Notes: generated by a model not told the origin, from the sequence alone. A stretch of 64,000 nucleotides of DNA from Sandaracinus sp964481145 (GCA_964481145.1 CAYZTA010000016.1:34003-98002); one strand, 5' to 3'. Counted from the first letter of the stretch, positions 34,116-43,824 are shown. Numbers and translations are program-made.

Positions 34116-35402
34116 TCACTTCATGTGCTTGATGATCGCGTCTCCGAACTCGGAGCACTTGACCTGCGTCGCGCCTTCCATGAGGCGCGCGAAATCGTAC
34201 GTCACGGTCTTCGCACCGATCGCCCCGTCGACGCCCCGAATGATCAAGTCAGCCGCTTCGGGCCATCCGAGATGACGGAACATCATCTCACCACTCAAGA
34301 TGACGCTCGACGGGTTCACCATGTCTTTGTCGGCGTACTTCGGCGCCGTGCCATGGGTCGCTTCGAAGATGGCGTGACCCGTCACGTAGTTCGCGTTGCC
34401 GCCCGGCGCGATTCCGATCCCGCCGACCTGAGCCGCCAACGCGTCGCTCAAGTAATCGCCGTTCAGATTCAACGTCGCGATGACATCGAAATCGGTCGGA
34501 CGCGTCAAGACCTGCTGGAGCGTGATGTCGGCGATCGCATCTTTGATGAGCAGCTTGCCCGCAGCGAGCGCCGCCTTCTGCTCAGCGTTCGCGGCTTCCT
34601 CGCCGCTCTTTTCTTTGGTGCGCTCCCATTGCTCCCACGTGTACACGCGGTCGCCGAATTCTTTTTCGGCCATCGCGTAGCCCCAGTTCCGGAACGCGCC
34701 TTCCGTGAACTTCATGATGTTCCCCTTGTGCACGAGCGTGAGGCTCTTGCGCTTGTGCTCGAGGGCGAACTCGATGGCAGCGCGCACGAGGCGCTCCGTG
34801 CCTTCTTTGCTCACCGGCTTGATCCCGATGCCGCTCGAAGCCGGGAAGCGAATCTTTGAATAAGCCTTCGGGAAATTCTCGCGAAGGAGCGCGAGCATCT
34901 TCTCGTTTTCGGCCGTCCCCGCTTCGAACTCGATGCCGGCGTAGATGTCTTCGGTGTTCTCGCGGAAGATCACCATATCGACGTCTTCCGGACGCTTCAC
35001 CGGCGAAGGCACCCCTTGGAACCACCGCACCGGACGAAGGCAGACATAGAGATCGAGCAGCTGCCGAAGCGCCACATTCAGAGAGCGAATCCCGCCCCCG
35101 ATCGGCGTGGTCAGCGGGCCCTTGATGCCCACGAGGTACTTCCTGAAATCGGCGATCGTCTCGTCGGGAAGCCAGTTGTTGAACTTCTGAAATGCCTTTT
35201 CACCGGCATAGACCTCGCGCCAGACGATCTTCTTCTGGCCGCCGTAGGCCTTCTCGACTGCGGCATCCAGCACGCGAACGCTCGCACGCCAGATATCGCG
35301 GCCCGTCCCATCCCCCTCGATGAAGGGGATAATCGGATCGTTCGGGACATTCAAAGTCCCGGTCTTCGACATCGTGATCGCGGTGCCTTGCGTGGCAGTC
35401 AT
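34116..35402 (-). CDS. icd: NADP-dependent isocitrate dehydrogenase
   Basis: 428 residues, similar in length to E. coli Icd. Converts isocitrate to 2-oxoglutarate and CO2. Landmarks: PIIPFIEGDGTGRDIW, the substrate region GIRSLNVALRQLLDLYVCLRPVRWF, RENTEDIYAGIEFEAG, NLNGDYLSDALAAQVGGIGIAPG and ATHGTAPKYADKDMVNPSSVILS. An internal ATG 10 codons in (MSKTGT) is an alternative start. First gene of the icd-mdh-sucC-sucD cluster; the 183-base upstream gap should hold the promoter. Confidence 0.98.
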   Translation of the reverse strand: MTATQGTAITMSKTGTLNVPNDPIIPFIEGDGTGRDIWRASVRVLDAAVEKAYGGQKKIVWREVYAGEKAFQKFNNWLPDETIADFRKYLVGIKGPLTTPIGGGIRSLNVALRQLLDLYVCLRPVRWFQGVPSPVKRPEDVDMVIFRENTEDIYAGIEFEAGTAENEKMLALLRENFPKAYSKIRFPASSGIGIKPVSKEGTERLVRAAIEFALEHKRKSLTLVHKGNIMKFTEGAFRNWGYAMAEKEFGDRVYTWEQWERTKEKSGEEAANAEQKAALAAGKLLIKDAIADITLQQVLTRPTDFDVIATLNLNGDYLSDALAAQVGGIGIAPGGNANYVTGHAIFEATHGTAPKYADKDMVNPSSVILSGEMMFRHLGWPEAADLIIRGVDGAIGAKTVTYDFARLMEGATQVKCSEFGDAIIKHMK

Positions 35403-35585
35403 GCGGCTTTCTCCTGAATGCTCGTGATGTATTCGATGAAGACGCGCTCACCCGAGCGAGCGGTCCGTGAAAGCCCGATGCCGGTACGGTGTCGGCCGGC
35501 ACGGGATGGCCTTGTACCACGGATTCGTCGTGGTGTTTGGGCCTTCGTGATGACCCTGCCATACCTCATCCATTCGTGAACGCCA

Positions 35586-36509
35586 TCACGAAGCGCCGCC
35601 GCGCGGATGATAGCGTCGGTGCATCGCCGTGAGCTGGTCGCCGGTCACGTGTGTGTAGACCTGAGTCGTCGTGATATCCGCATGACCGAGCATGGTCTGA
35701 ACCGCTCTCAAATCAGCGCCGCCCAACAAGAGATGCGTCGCAAACGAATGACGCAACTTGTGCGGGCTCACGGGGCGTCCGATCCCTGCCATGAGCGCCC
35801 AATGTCGAATCCGGGCGTAAAAGTTCTGCCGGGTCATGGGCTCGCCCAACTCGGTCACGAACATGAATCGCGAGGACGTTTCAGCCCATTGACCGCGCAC
35901 CTCATCGAGCCATCGCCCGATTCTCTTCCGTGCGGGCACACCGAGCGGCACGATGCGACGTTTGCGCCCCTTTCCGAAGGCCTGCACGAACCCTGTTTCC
36001 AGGTTGACGTCGGCGAGCTCGAGCCGAACGAGCTCGGTCACGCGCAGCCCCGCGGCATACATCGTGTGAAGCATGGCCGCGTCGCGAATCCCGAGCGGAC
36101 TCGGGTCGCCATCGGGCGCGTTCAGAAGCGCGAGCACTTCGGATTTCGACAGCACGACCGGGAGCTTGCGCATGAGACGAGGACCATCGACGAGCTCCGT
36201 CGGATCCCGAGTCACGTGCTTCTCCGCGAGCATCCACCGATACAGCCCTCGAAGCGACGAGAGATATCGCGCCTGTGAGCGCGCCGATAACCCACCTTTC
36301 GAAAGCGAATGCAGAAAGCCGCTGACATGAAGCGCTTCCGCGTGGGTGACTGACGTCTGCTCGCCCTCGAGATAAACGCCAAAACGTGCGAGATCCGTCG
36401 CATACGCCTGCACCGTGGCCGCTCCGAGCCCGCGCTCGATCTTGAGATGCGTCAGATATTCATCGACGAGCAGATCCGCTTCTCGCACGAAGCGCACCAT
36501 GACATGCAC
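35586..36509 (-). CDS. tyrosine recombinase of the XerC/XerD family
   Basis: 307 residues, close to the usual Xer length. An N-terminal SAM-like DNA-binding domain precedes the catalytic domain. The full catalytic set is visible: R156 (GLRVTEL), K180, H250 and R253 (SPHKLRHSFATHLLLGG), H276 (LGHADITTTQ) and the nucleophile Y285. The best reading is the chromosomal XerD that resolves dimers at dif. It lies among housekeeping genes with no phage or integrative element genes around it, which also argues against a mobile integrase. Confidence 0.93.
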   Translation of the reverse strand: MHVMVRFVREADLLVDEYLTHLKIERGLGAATVQAYATDLARFGVYLEGEQTSVTHAEALHVSGFLHSLSKGGLSARSQARYLSSLRGLYRWMLAEKHVTRDPTELVDGPRLMRKLPVVLSKSEVLALLNAPDGDPSPLGIRDAAMLHTMYAAGLRVTELVRLELADVNLETGFVQAFGKGRKRRIVPLGVPARKRIGRWLDEVRGQWAETSSRFMFVTELGEPMTRQNFYARIRHWALMAGIGRPVSPHKLRHSFATHLLLGGADLRAVQTMLGHADITTTQVYTHVTGDQLTAMHRRYHPRGGAS

Positions 36510-36542
36510 TGCGTGATTCCTTCAATTTCTGAGAGGCTTCGC

Positions 36543-37850
36543 TCAACGGACCATCGGATTCGAAAACTCGATCGGCAGACGCACTTCGATGCTCGCTCGT
36601 CCCGGCACCAGATCATCGGGAAGGGGTGAGAACGGTACATTTCGTCGAATTGCCGAGAGCGCGGCGCCGTCGAGATCACGAAAACCACTCGAGCGAATGA
36701 GCTGTGGCGTTCTTGCCAGCGTTCCATCACGCCTCACGACGAGGATGTACACGCTCGTGCCTTGATCCATGGCGATCGCGCGTTCTCGCGGAAAGATGAG
36801 CGCATTTTCGATGCGCCGTCGCATTTGCACGAACCATCGACGGTATCGTCCATCGCTCGTGTCGAGCGCATCCCATGAACCGGTGCCCGGACCGAGCGCG
36901 CGGGCGTGTCCACCCTCTCGAGAATCATGACCCGTTCCAGGCGCTCCTCGCGCGTCGATCCCCCCCAGACCGCGACCCATGTCTTCACCGCGACGGGGGC
37001 TGGCTTCCACGACCGACTGCCGCATTTGGGTTGCGAGGAGTTCAGCATTCGCATCATCACGGACATGAACATCACGCGATTCGGATGGGGTCGCAGCCCG
37101 ACCTTCATCGACTGTGGGACGCCCCAAGGCAACATGCGCGCGCTCGGAAGGTCGTTCTCCCTGACCGTGGAGGATCCCTCGCCCAGGCGACTCGTGATCG
37201 GTGCCTTCACGAGATGGTCCCTCTCTACCGGGCGAAGCGTCACGACGCCCCAAAGACGACGTGGAATCCACGATCGATGAGGTCTCTTCTTCGTGTGGGG
37301 TGAGCGCAACGGCCGCAGCGAGCCGAGCTCGTGCTCCGGCTCGCGCATCGACCGTGGCGATTGGCCTCCGTTCGCGATGGACCCCAGTGCCCGATGCGAG
37401 GAACGCGTCATCCGCGGGGTGAGGCGTTGCGCGTCGATCTTCGGTGGTTGCGCGGTCGCGTGCGGTGTCGATCCGTTGTGTTTGTCCAACGCCGAGTGCG
37501 TTCATCGGCGCATCACTCAGCGTGATCGGGGATGCCCGCGGGACGAGCATGATGATCGAAGAAGCTCCGCTGCGTTCACCGCCTCGCCCGCGATCTCGTG
37601 CATCGATATTGTGATCGGGTTCGGCACCGCCAGGGAGCAACTCGGGAACGCCCTCGCTTCGATGCGCAAGGTGCGATGTCGAGTGACCCTTCGCGCCTCC
37701 ATGAATTTCGATTTCGATGTCGTCTTGCGCAGACTCCGCGGTGTTCTCCGTTCGGGAAGAACCGAGATGCGGAAGCAGCAGAACGATGCCCAGATGAAGC
37801 GCCACTGAGAGCACCGCGCCGAGGATCGAGGGGCGCAAAAAACCCGACAT
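36543..37850 (-). CDS. TonB-like energy-transducing protein with very long linker
   Basis: 435 residues. An N-terminal membrane segment (about 8-26, ILGAVLSVALHLGIVLLLPHL) has the SxxxH arrangement of TonB-type anchors. Next come ~300 residues of low-complexity Gly/Arg/Ser/Glu/His sequence in the periplasm. The C-terminal ~100 residues (YILVVRRDGTLARTPQLIRSSGFRDLDGAALSAIRRNVPFSPLP) are a TonB C-terminal fold. It would couple the proton-motive force to an outer-membrane receptor, or form part of an envelope-spanning complex. No exbB/exbD or receptor gene is adjacent. Its start follows the FG-GAP gene by 100 bases on the same strand. Confidence 0.82.
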   Translation of the reverse strand: MSGFLRPSILGAVLSVALHLGIVLLLPHLGSSRTENTAESAQDDIEIEIHGGAKGHSTSHLAHRSEGVPELLPGGAEPDHNIDARDRGRGGERSGASSIIMLVPRASPITLSDAPMNALGVGQTQRIDTARDRATTEDRRATPHPADDAFLASGTGVHRERRPIATVDARAGARARLAAAVALTPHEEETSSIVDSTSSLGRRDASPGREGPSREGTDHESPGRGILHGQGERPSERAHVALGRPTVDEGRAATPSESRDVHVRDDANAELLATQMRQSVVEASPRRGEDMGRGLGGIDARGAPGTGHDSREGGHARALGPGTGSWDALDTSDGRYRRWFVQMRRRIENALIFPRERAIAMDQGTSVYILVVRRDGTLARTPQLIRSSGFRDLDGAALSAIRRNVPFSPLPDDLVPGRASIEVRLPIEFSNPMVR

Positions 37851-37950
37851 CGAATGGAAGTGTAGCCCCGTCGCAGGGCAGCGAACACCTGTGTTCGTTC
37901 ACCACGCGCTCGCACTTCATGCGACTCTGGCGCGGACCGAACTCCGTTTT

Positions 37951-39381
37951 TCAAAGCGCCTGAGCTTCGGGGAGCGGAACTCGCAACACCCAAGGCGCAT
38001 CCATGATTTCTCGCCGTTCGCCGACATCGACGACGCCTCGCTCGATCCCAGGAATGATCACGAGCTCGAGCATGCGAGGACCATCGATCGCGCTCACACC
38101 CAGCAAGACCACATCCGCGTTGCCATCACCATCGATGTCAGTGACGAGGTGGCGCCGAGCTCCGAGGTCTGCCGTACCGTCCGCTCCCCGACCGAGCTCG
38201 ATGCGAACTCGCGATTCCCATGCGTCACCCACACGATCGAAGACCCAAAGGCGCGGTGAGTCCCAGCCGATGATTTCCATCTCGGGATCGCCGTCGAGTT
38301 GGGCGAGAGCGACTCCACGGAGACTCGAAGGCGCGCTCTCGATGCGCGTGGCCTCGAGCTCCCCCTCTCGCGTATGACGTGCACTCAACAACGTGATGCC
38401 GCTGGCTTCGATCACGGCATCGTTCGAACCATCGCCATCCACATCCCCCATGACGATGTTCGTGGCACCGACGACCGCAAGTGTTTGACGACGAGGAAAC
38501 GCCCCTGATCCATCCCCCATGAAGATGTCCACGCGCGCGTCGTCGCTCGACGAAACGACGATGTCCAGTGTTCCATCGAGATTCAGGTCTCCAAGTCCAA
38601 GCCCCACCGCGCCCACACCCGTACGCAGCACGGAGCGTCGTGCTGGAGAGCTGCCGCCCGAGAAGACCCACACTTCACTTGGGAGGCGAGCGAAGGGATT
38701 GGCTTGATGAATCACGACCACATCTCGCGGAGGAGCACCGACGATTGCGCCGGCTTGGACGGCGACCGCAGCGATCGGCGCCAAGGCCCTCGGAAGATCG
38801 AATCCTCCAAAGCGATCTCTCGGCACGACAAAGAGCCCACCCCCTCGGGTGGCGCCCCCTGCTCCATATCGAGCCAATGGGAGAATGAGATCTCGCCGTT
38901 CGTCACCATCGAAATCGACGGCGAGCGCAGGCCCTGCATTGGGTTCTCCATCCCCCAATGGCGTCTCCACGCGGGCCACACGTGTTGGTATGCCCTCCCG
39001 TATCGAGAAAATTTCCCAATGATCGCCGCATCCCACGACCAATTCCGTGCGTCCGTCGCCGATCAGATCGATTCCTGTAAGCGAGGGCGCAATGGCTGGC
39101 TCTGGGCACACGATCCATCGATCGCGACGAAGGCGCGGCAGCGCAACGCCTGCATCGACGACCATGTCAGCCTCATCACCTGCATCGGGCTCGAGAGAAC
39201 CCGCATCGAGAGCCAAGCCTGCATCCTCGATGGGAGCTCCGGCGTCGACCGATGCCTGTGGGGGCAGGTCATGTTCGATCTCAACCGGCATTTCATCGAG
39301 AAGAAATGCAACCAGAGCAAGAACAAGCCAGATTCCGAGCAGCACCCCGAAGGTCTGCAGCACCGAGCGCAACGCTTTCAC
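37951..39381 (-). CDS. membrane-anchored FG-GAP/VCBS repeat protein
   Basis: 476 residues. A single N-terminal membrane segment (about 8-28) is followed by an Asp-Ala-Gly-rich low-complexity stretch (DAGAPIEDAGLALDAG). Then come repeated FG-GAP/VCBS-type blades with calcium-binding DxDGDxxxD loops: DFDGDERRDLIL, DLNLDGTLDIVV, DVDGDGSNDAVI and DIDGDGNADVVL. These form an integrin-like beta propeller for extracellular interactions. The DAG-rich spacer is typical of myxobacterial secreted proteins. Ligand unknown. Confidence 0.82.
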   Translation of the reverse strand: MKALRSVLQTFGVLLGIWLVLALVAFLLDEMPVEIEHDLPPQASVDAGAPIEDAGLALDAGSLEPDAGDEADMVVDAGVALPRLRRDRWIVCPEPAIAPSLTGIDLIGDGRTELVVGCGDHWEIFSIREGIPTRVARVETPLGDGEPNAGPALAVDFDGDERRDLILPLARYGAGGATRGGGLFVVPRDRFGGFDLPRALAPIAAVAVQAGAIVGAPPRDVVVIHQANPFARLPSEVWVFSGGSSPARRSVLRTGVGAVGLGLGDLNLDGTLDIVVSSSDDARVDIFMGDGSGAFPRRQTLAVVGATNIVMGDVDGDGSNDAVIEASGITLLSARHTREGELEATRIESAPSSLRGVALAQLDGDPEMEIIGWDSPRLWVFDRVGDAWESRVRIELGRGADGTADLGARRHLVTDIDGDGNADVVLLGVSAIDGPRMLELVIIPGIERGVVDVGERREIMDAPWVLRVPLPEAQAL

Positions 39382-39441
39382 GAGAACCTTCGTATCGCGG
39401 TCAGGGCATCCTGGCCACGTCCCTCGTGATGCAAAGGAAGC

Positions 39442-40530
39442 TCAGGGCGCGGAGACTGATTCGGCCAGGAGTCGGAACGGATTGTCGGAGTTGAGCTCGA
39501 AAGGAGGATGCTCCGTGAAGAATGCGCTCGCATCGCGATACCCGGGCGGAGGCATCGGAACGATGCGCTGCCGATCGAGAGTGAAGTTGTGCGCCATGGC
39601 ATCGTGGTGAGCCCGCATGCGGAACCGCGCCAAACGTTCTTCCTCGAGTTGTTCGATGGCGCGAGCGAACACGGCTTCTGGATAGATGCCGAGCGCGAGG
39701 GTGATTGATTGACGGGCGGAGTCGAGGTGCTCCTCATCCCTCTCCGAAACTGGAACATCCCGCATCGTCAATCTGCGAGCCTGACCCAAATCGAAAAGGA
39801 TGCGGGCGCGCTCTCTCGATGTTCTCTTTTGAAAATCCGTACGATTGACGATTCGTTCCAGCGTGATTCGACCCTCTTCGAACCTTCCTGCACGAATCAA
39901 GACAAGAGCCGCGCGAACATCGGGAGCCGACGACTCGAGCAGTTCGATCCGGAGCTCTCGCTGGCTTATATCAATGTTTCCGATGGCTTGTCGCCGGAGA
40001 CGTTCGAGCACTCGCAATCTCATCGCGAGTGCGTCGCCTCCTTCCTCTCGCTCGCGGAGACGCATCTCCTGAAGTGCGCGACCACTTCGTCCCTCGGACA
40101 CATGGAGTACGAGAGTTGCGATGACCACCGGAATATCCCGCATCGTCGTGCGTCGATGGGTTTGGCAAGTGGCTCCCATGCAAACCGTCTCCGGCTCGGT
40201 GGCAAAGCTCGTTCGAGTCGTCTCGATGATCCTCGTTTGCACTCGAAGAATGGCACTGGCAGGGCCCAAGAGGCCCTGAACTCTCCGACGGTCGACGGAC
40301 TCTTGATCGAGATGCTCAATGCGCGCACCTGCGCTGCTCGAAGCGAGATGACGTGCAAGCGCCGCGGCCATTTCGAAATCATCGGGCGCGATGCCATGCA
40401 CGACCGCGAGTTCTGGAAAGACTCGGACTGGCAACGTCGGCGCAACTGGCACGACCGAGCCCACGTGAAAAGAGCCTCCACACGCAGTCAACGCGAAGGC
40501 GCAGAGCAGGATGTCGAGTCGCGCAGTCAC
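39442..40530 (-). CDS. lipoprotein of unknown function
   Basis: 362 residues from GTG 40530, chosen because it places a normal signal peptide directly before the lipobox FALTAC (C17); GTG 40557 and TTG 40566 upstream are possible but would add polar residues. The first ~170 residues are mixed alpha/beta. The C-terminal half has TPR-like helices (ALVLIRAGRFEEGRITLERIVN... EEHLDSARQSITLALGIYPEAVFARAIEQLEEER). No catalytic motif seen. It follows epmA on the same strand with only a short gap, but a functional link is doubtful. Confidence 0.75.
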   Translation of the reverse strand: MTARLDILLCAFALTACGGSFHVGSVVPVAPTLPVRVFPELAVVHGIAPDDFEMAAALARHLASSSAGARIEHLDQESVDRRRVQGLLGPASAILRVQTRIIETTRTSFATEPETVCMGATCQTHRRTTMRDIPVVIATLVLHVSEGRSGRALQEMRLREREEGGDALAMRLRVLERLRRQAIGNIDISQRELRIELLESSAPDVRAALVLIRAGRFEEGRITLERIVNRTDFQKRTSRERARILFDLGQARRLTMRDVPVSERDEEHLDSARQSITLALGIYPEAVFARAIEQLEEERLARFRMRAHHDAMAHNFTLDRQRIVPMPPPGYRDASAFFTEHPPFELNSDNPFRLLAESVSAP

Positions 40531-40590
40531 CCTGAGATCGTGTGACGCAACCCACACTCGCCACAAGTCGCGCGATAGGTCCTTCCTCGA

Positions 40591-41811
40591 TCACTGGCGA
40601 TCGAGACGCGATTCTGAAATCGCGATCACGTCATCGAGTCGAGATGCACCGAGAAGCATCATGACCAAACGGTCGACCCCGAGTGCATTTCCGCCACTCG
40701 GCGGCATGCCTTCTTCGAGTGCAGCCAAGAAGCGATCGTCTAGAGGATAGACAGGGAGCCCTCTGCGCGCTCGCTCGGCCCGGTCGCGCTCGAGCCGTGT
40801 TCGCTGCTCGATGGGGTCGGTGAGCTCACCAAAGCCATTGCACAGCTCGACACCGGCCGCGAACGCCTCGAAACGATCCGCGCGCTCTGGGCGCTCGGGC
40901 AACAGACGAGCGAGAGACGCCATGCTCGCAGGCCACTCCGTTAGGAAAACAGGCCGATCGCTGGGAAGTCGAGGCTCGATGCGCTCTGTGAGCAGCAAGA
41001 AAAAGCGCTCCTCGTCGGGAAGAACATCGTTCATTCGAACACCTGCGTATCGCTCGAAGGCATCTTCGACGGTCAACCGTTCCCACGGGGACGACAGATC
41101 CATCTCGCCCCTTGGCCCTCGCACTTTCGTTTGGCCGAGGATGGTCCTCGCGAGATGGGCCACCAGCTCTTCTGTATCGCGCATCACCTCCGACGAACCA
41201 GCGAAGGCTCGATACCATTCGAGCATCGTGAACTGTGGCTCGTGATATTGACCTCGTTCGCCCCGACGAAAACATCGACAGATTTGATAGATGCGTTCGA
41301 ACCCTCCCGAAAGAAGGCGCTTCATTTGATATTCAGGGCTCGTGATGAGCCAACGCGCGTCGGGGCTCCCTCGCACTTCGAAGGCATCGAGGTGGAGATC
41401 GAGTCCAGGGCTGGGGACGGCGCTGGGTGTCTCTACTTCGAGAAACCCACGCGAATCGAAGAATGCCCGAATCTCTCGCAAAATTGCCGCACGGAACCTG
41501 AGCGCGTGGAGACGCCGCCGCTCATCTTCATGAAAGCGAAGCCATTCTCCATGCACTCGCCAGCGTTCCCCGATCGGAGTCGAATGGACGCGGATGCCCG
41601 CGGCCCACCATCCGCGCCCGTTCCTGTGCGCTTCGATGTCCACCCATGCCCCATCGGGAGGCGGAGCACTTCCTTCGAGTCGGACCCACGCGCTGCCAGT
41701 CTCGTCCTCGATTCGAAGCTGACCCGTGGATACGAAAGTGATACGGCCCCGCAGGAACACCTGAAGGGCCGTCACATCATCGAGCTCTACGATCCTCGTC
41801 CGATCCATCAC
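40591..41811 (-). CDS. epmA: EF-P lysyl/beta-lysyl ligase (EpmA/GenX) with N-terminal OB-like domain
   Basis: 406 residues. Class II aminoacyl-tRNA-synthetase core of lysyl type: FFDSRGFLEVETPSAVPSPG (motif 1 region), CRCFRRGERGQYHEPQFTMLEWYRAF (motif 2), GGNALGVDRLVMMLLG (motif 3). It transfers lysine or beta-lysine to elongation factor P. Unlike the 325-residue E. coli enzyme, ~95 residues precede the core and look like an OB fold (VFLRGRITFVSTGQLRIEDETGSAWVRLEG). A full LysS would be near 500 residues with a proper anticodon domain. It overlaps the efp stop by four bases, which strongly supports EF-P as the substrate. Confidence 0.88.
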   Translation of the reverse strand: MMDRTRIVELDDVTALQVFLRGRITFVSTGQLRIEDETGSAWVRLEGSAPPPDGAWVDIEAHRNGRGWWAAGIRVHSTPIGERWRVHGEWLRFHEDERRRLHALRFRAAILREIRAFFDSRGFLEVETPSAVPSPGLDLHLDAFEVRGSPDARWLITSPEYQMKRLLSGGFERIYQICRCFRRGERGQYHEPQFTMLEWYRAFAGSSEVMRDTEELVAHLARTILGQTKVRGPRGEMDLSSPWERLTVEDAFERYAGVRMNDVLPDEERFFLLLTERIEPRLPSDRPVFLTEWPASMASLARLLPERPERADRFEAFAAGVELCNGFGELTDPIEQRTRLERDRAERARRGLPVYPLDDRFLAALEEGMPPSGGNALGVDRLVMMLLGASRLDDVIAISESRLDRQ

Positions 41812-42371
41812 CTACGAACGCGCTCGACATACTCGCCAGTGCGAGTATCAATCTTGAGCATGTCACCCTCATTGACGAAAAGCGGCACCTGGACCGTCAC
41901 GCCCGTTTCCATTTTGGCGGCTTTGAGCGTATTGGTGCTCGTATCACCTTTGAACCCCGGATCGGTTTCAACCACCTTCAATTCGACGAAGGTCGGCGGG
42001 GTCACGCCGATCGGCTTGTCGTTCCAGAGCAGCACTTCGACCTGCATGTTGTCTTGCAGGTAGAAACGACCTTCACCGAGCTGTTCGGCCGTCAAATAGC
42101 TCTGTTCGTAGCTCTCCGTATCCATGAAGACGTAACGGTCGCCCTCGGGATAGAGGAACGTCTGCTGACGCACCTCGAGATCCGCTTTGGCAAGCTTTTC
42201 ACCGCTTTTGAACGTGCGTTCGTAGATCGTGCCTGTGATCATGTTGCGGAGCTTCGTTCGAGTGAACGCCTGTCCTTTGCCAGGCTTGACGAACTGAAAC
42301 TCCACGACGACACAGGGGTTCCCATCGAGGATGACTTTAAGATTTTTTCGGATATCGGAGGTATCGTACAT
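41808..42371 (-). CDS. efp: elongation factor P
   Basis: 187 residues, canonical length. Relieves ribosome stalling at polyproline stretches. Domain I has the modification loop VKPGKGQAF with lysine 32 at the tip, the residue modified by EpmA. Domains II and III are complete, ending GDMLKIDTRTGEYVERV. The loop KPGKGQ is the lysine-type loop, consistent with the overlapping epmA gene. No EpmB-like aminomutase gene is in the window. Confidence 0.98.
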   Translation of the reverse strand: MYDTSDIRKNLKVILDGNPCVVVEFQFVKPGKGQAFTRTKLRNMITGTIYERTFKSGEKLAKADLEVRQQTFLYPEGDRYVFMDTESYEQSYLTAEQLGEGRFYLQDNMQVEVLLWNDKPIGVTPPTFVELKVVETDPGFKGDTSTNTLKAAKMETGVTVQVPLFVNEGDMLKIDTRTGEYVERVRR

Positions 42372-42386
42372 GGTTTCTCCGTCTGA

Positions 42387-42809
42387 CTACGGTGCGACGT
42401 TCTGAGTGAAAATGACCATGTCGCTGGGGGTCCCAGTCTCCGCTGCACGCTCCGCGGTGACCATCACGGTGAAGCGCTGATGAGGGGTGGTTGCGGTGGC
42501 ACGTCCCGAACGTGACTCGGGATCATATGCGACATTGGCTTCCATCTGAGCGGCAGCCGTGCCCTGACGCACCCACAGAACATAGCGACTGAAGCCAGCC
42601 CCGAGCCGATCGGGAGGGGTCATGTTTCGTCCGCTGAACGTGATGAGATGATTCCCACCATCGATACTCTCGACCTGAAGTTGAGCATCGGCCCCCGGAT
42701 CACGCTGCGAACCGCGCACCATGAACGTACGGGGTCCACCACACCCCGCCACGAGAGCCGCGAGCACAACGAAAGCCATGGAAGCCGTGAAATAGGCAAA
42801 TCGACGCAT
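42387..42809 (-). CDS. small putative lipoprotein
   Basis: 140 residues with a clear signal peptide and lipobox LVAGC (C23). The mature part looks like a compact beta-rich domain (LQVESIDGGNHLITFSGRNMTPPDRLGAGFSRY... RFTVMVTAERA). I do not recognise the family. It ends 15 bases before efp on the same strand and has AGGAGG near its start. Confidence 0.75.
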   Translation of the reverse strand: MRRFAYFTASMAFVVLAALVAGCGGPRTFMVRGSQRDPGADAQLQVESIDGGNHLITFSGRNMTPPDRLGAGFSRYVLWVRQGTAAAQMEANVAYDPESRSGRATATTPHQRFTVMVTAERAAETGTPSDMVIFTQNVAP

Positions 42810-42939
42810 GAGTCCTCCTTCTCTCGCGGTCGGCCGCTTCTACGCCGACCGCCTTTGACCGTCAAGGGTTTGTCTCCTGGGCGCAAGTATGAACGGCTGG
42901 CTTGCGAGCGCGAACGAGAAAAGCTAACCCGCCGGTTCC

Positions 42940-43824
42940 ATGGCTGACGTCGACGAAGAGATCCGCGAGATCAAGCGTGAAATTATCGAATCGCGCGGGC
43001 TCGTGATCAAGACGAGCAATCTTACGAATTCGCTTGCGGCCGACATCAAATCGATCGCCAAGCGTCAAGCGGGATATGAGAGGCGATTCAACTGGAATAG
43101 CTGGATTGCTTATATTCTCTTTGCCGCGCTTTCATTTGCAGGCCTGTACATCGCCACGTCCGCCCGCATCGGGGAGATCGAGTCGCGGGCGAACCAGTTG
43201 CAGGAGCGTGCCGACGAACTTCAGCGAGAAATCGACGAAGAGCGTCAGGCGGCGGAACGGCGTGCCCACGCCGAAACGCAAGCGGGCCAGTTTTATCGCT
43301 TGATTCGCGAGCGACGCCGGGCCGAGGCGGTCGAACAATATCCCGAGCTCCGACGAGAACACCTGTCCCCTGCAGAAGCCGCGTTTTTTCGAGACATGAT
43401 CGATCGCTTTCAAGTCGATCTTTCGGTTCAGGCGTATCAAAACGGCCTCGACTTGGTTCGCACCGGGCGTTACGCGGAAGCTGCCGAAGCCTTTCAGGAA
43501 GCGATTCGGCTCGACGAAGACGGCACGCATGTGCCGGCGGTGAAGCTCGAATTGGCGCGATCATTGCGCCATTTGGGGCGAGATCGATTGGCCAAAGAGC
43601 TCGCGGCCGATGTGGCCGAGCAGACCGCCGATCGAGAGCTGCAGGACGACGGGCTGCTCCTCTTTGCCCAATGTGCCGAGTCGCTCGGCGAGATCGATGA
43701 AGCGCGCGCCGCGATGCGCACTTATCTCCGAAGATGGCCTAGAAGCGCGTTTGCGGTCGATGTGCGCCGACACCTGTCCGATCTCAATCGACGCGCGATG
43801 CGTGGTCAGAGCAGTCCAGAATGA
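42940..43824 (+). CDS. membrane-anchored coiled-coil TPR protein
   Basis: 294 residues. A cytoplasmic N-terminal helix of ~50 residues, one membrane segment (about 53-71, WIAYILFAALSFAGLYIAT), a charged coiled coil (ESRANQLQERADELQREIDEERQAAERR) and then two to three TPR-like repeats (GLDLVRTGRYAEAAEAFQEAIRLDEDG... LLLFAQCAESLGEIDEARAAMRTYLRRWP). No enzyme domain, so likely a scaffold in the envelope. The following cutA starts inside its stop (ATGA). Confidence 0.78.
   Translation: MADVDEEIREIKREIIESRGLVIKTSNLTNSLAADIKSIAKRQAGYERRFNWNSWIAYILFAALSFAGLYIATSARIGEIESRANQLQERADELQREIDEERQAAERRAHAETQAGQFYRLIRERRRAEAVEQYPELRREHLSPAEAAFFRDMIDRFQVDLSVQAYQNGLDLVRTGRYAEAAEAFQEAIRLDEDGTHVPAVKLELARSLRHLGRDRLAKELAADVAEQTADRELQDDGLLLFAQCAESLGEIDEARAAMRTYLRRWPRSAFAVDVRRHLSDLNRRAMRGQSSPE

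Noticed and set aside
35586..36509. Integrase of an integrative element
   Set aside because: Sequence and length fit chromosomal XerC/D, and flanking genes are housekeeping with no attachment-site duplication seen.
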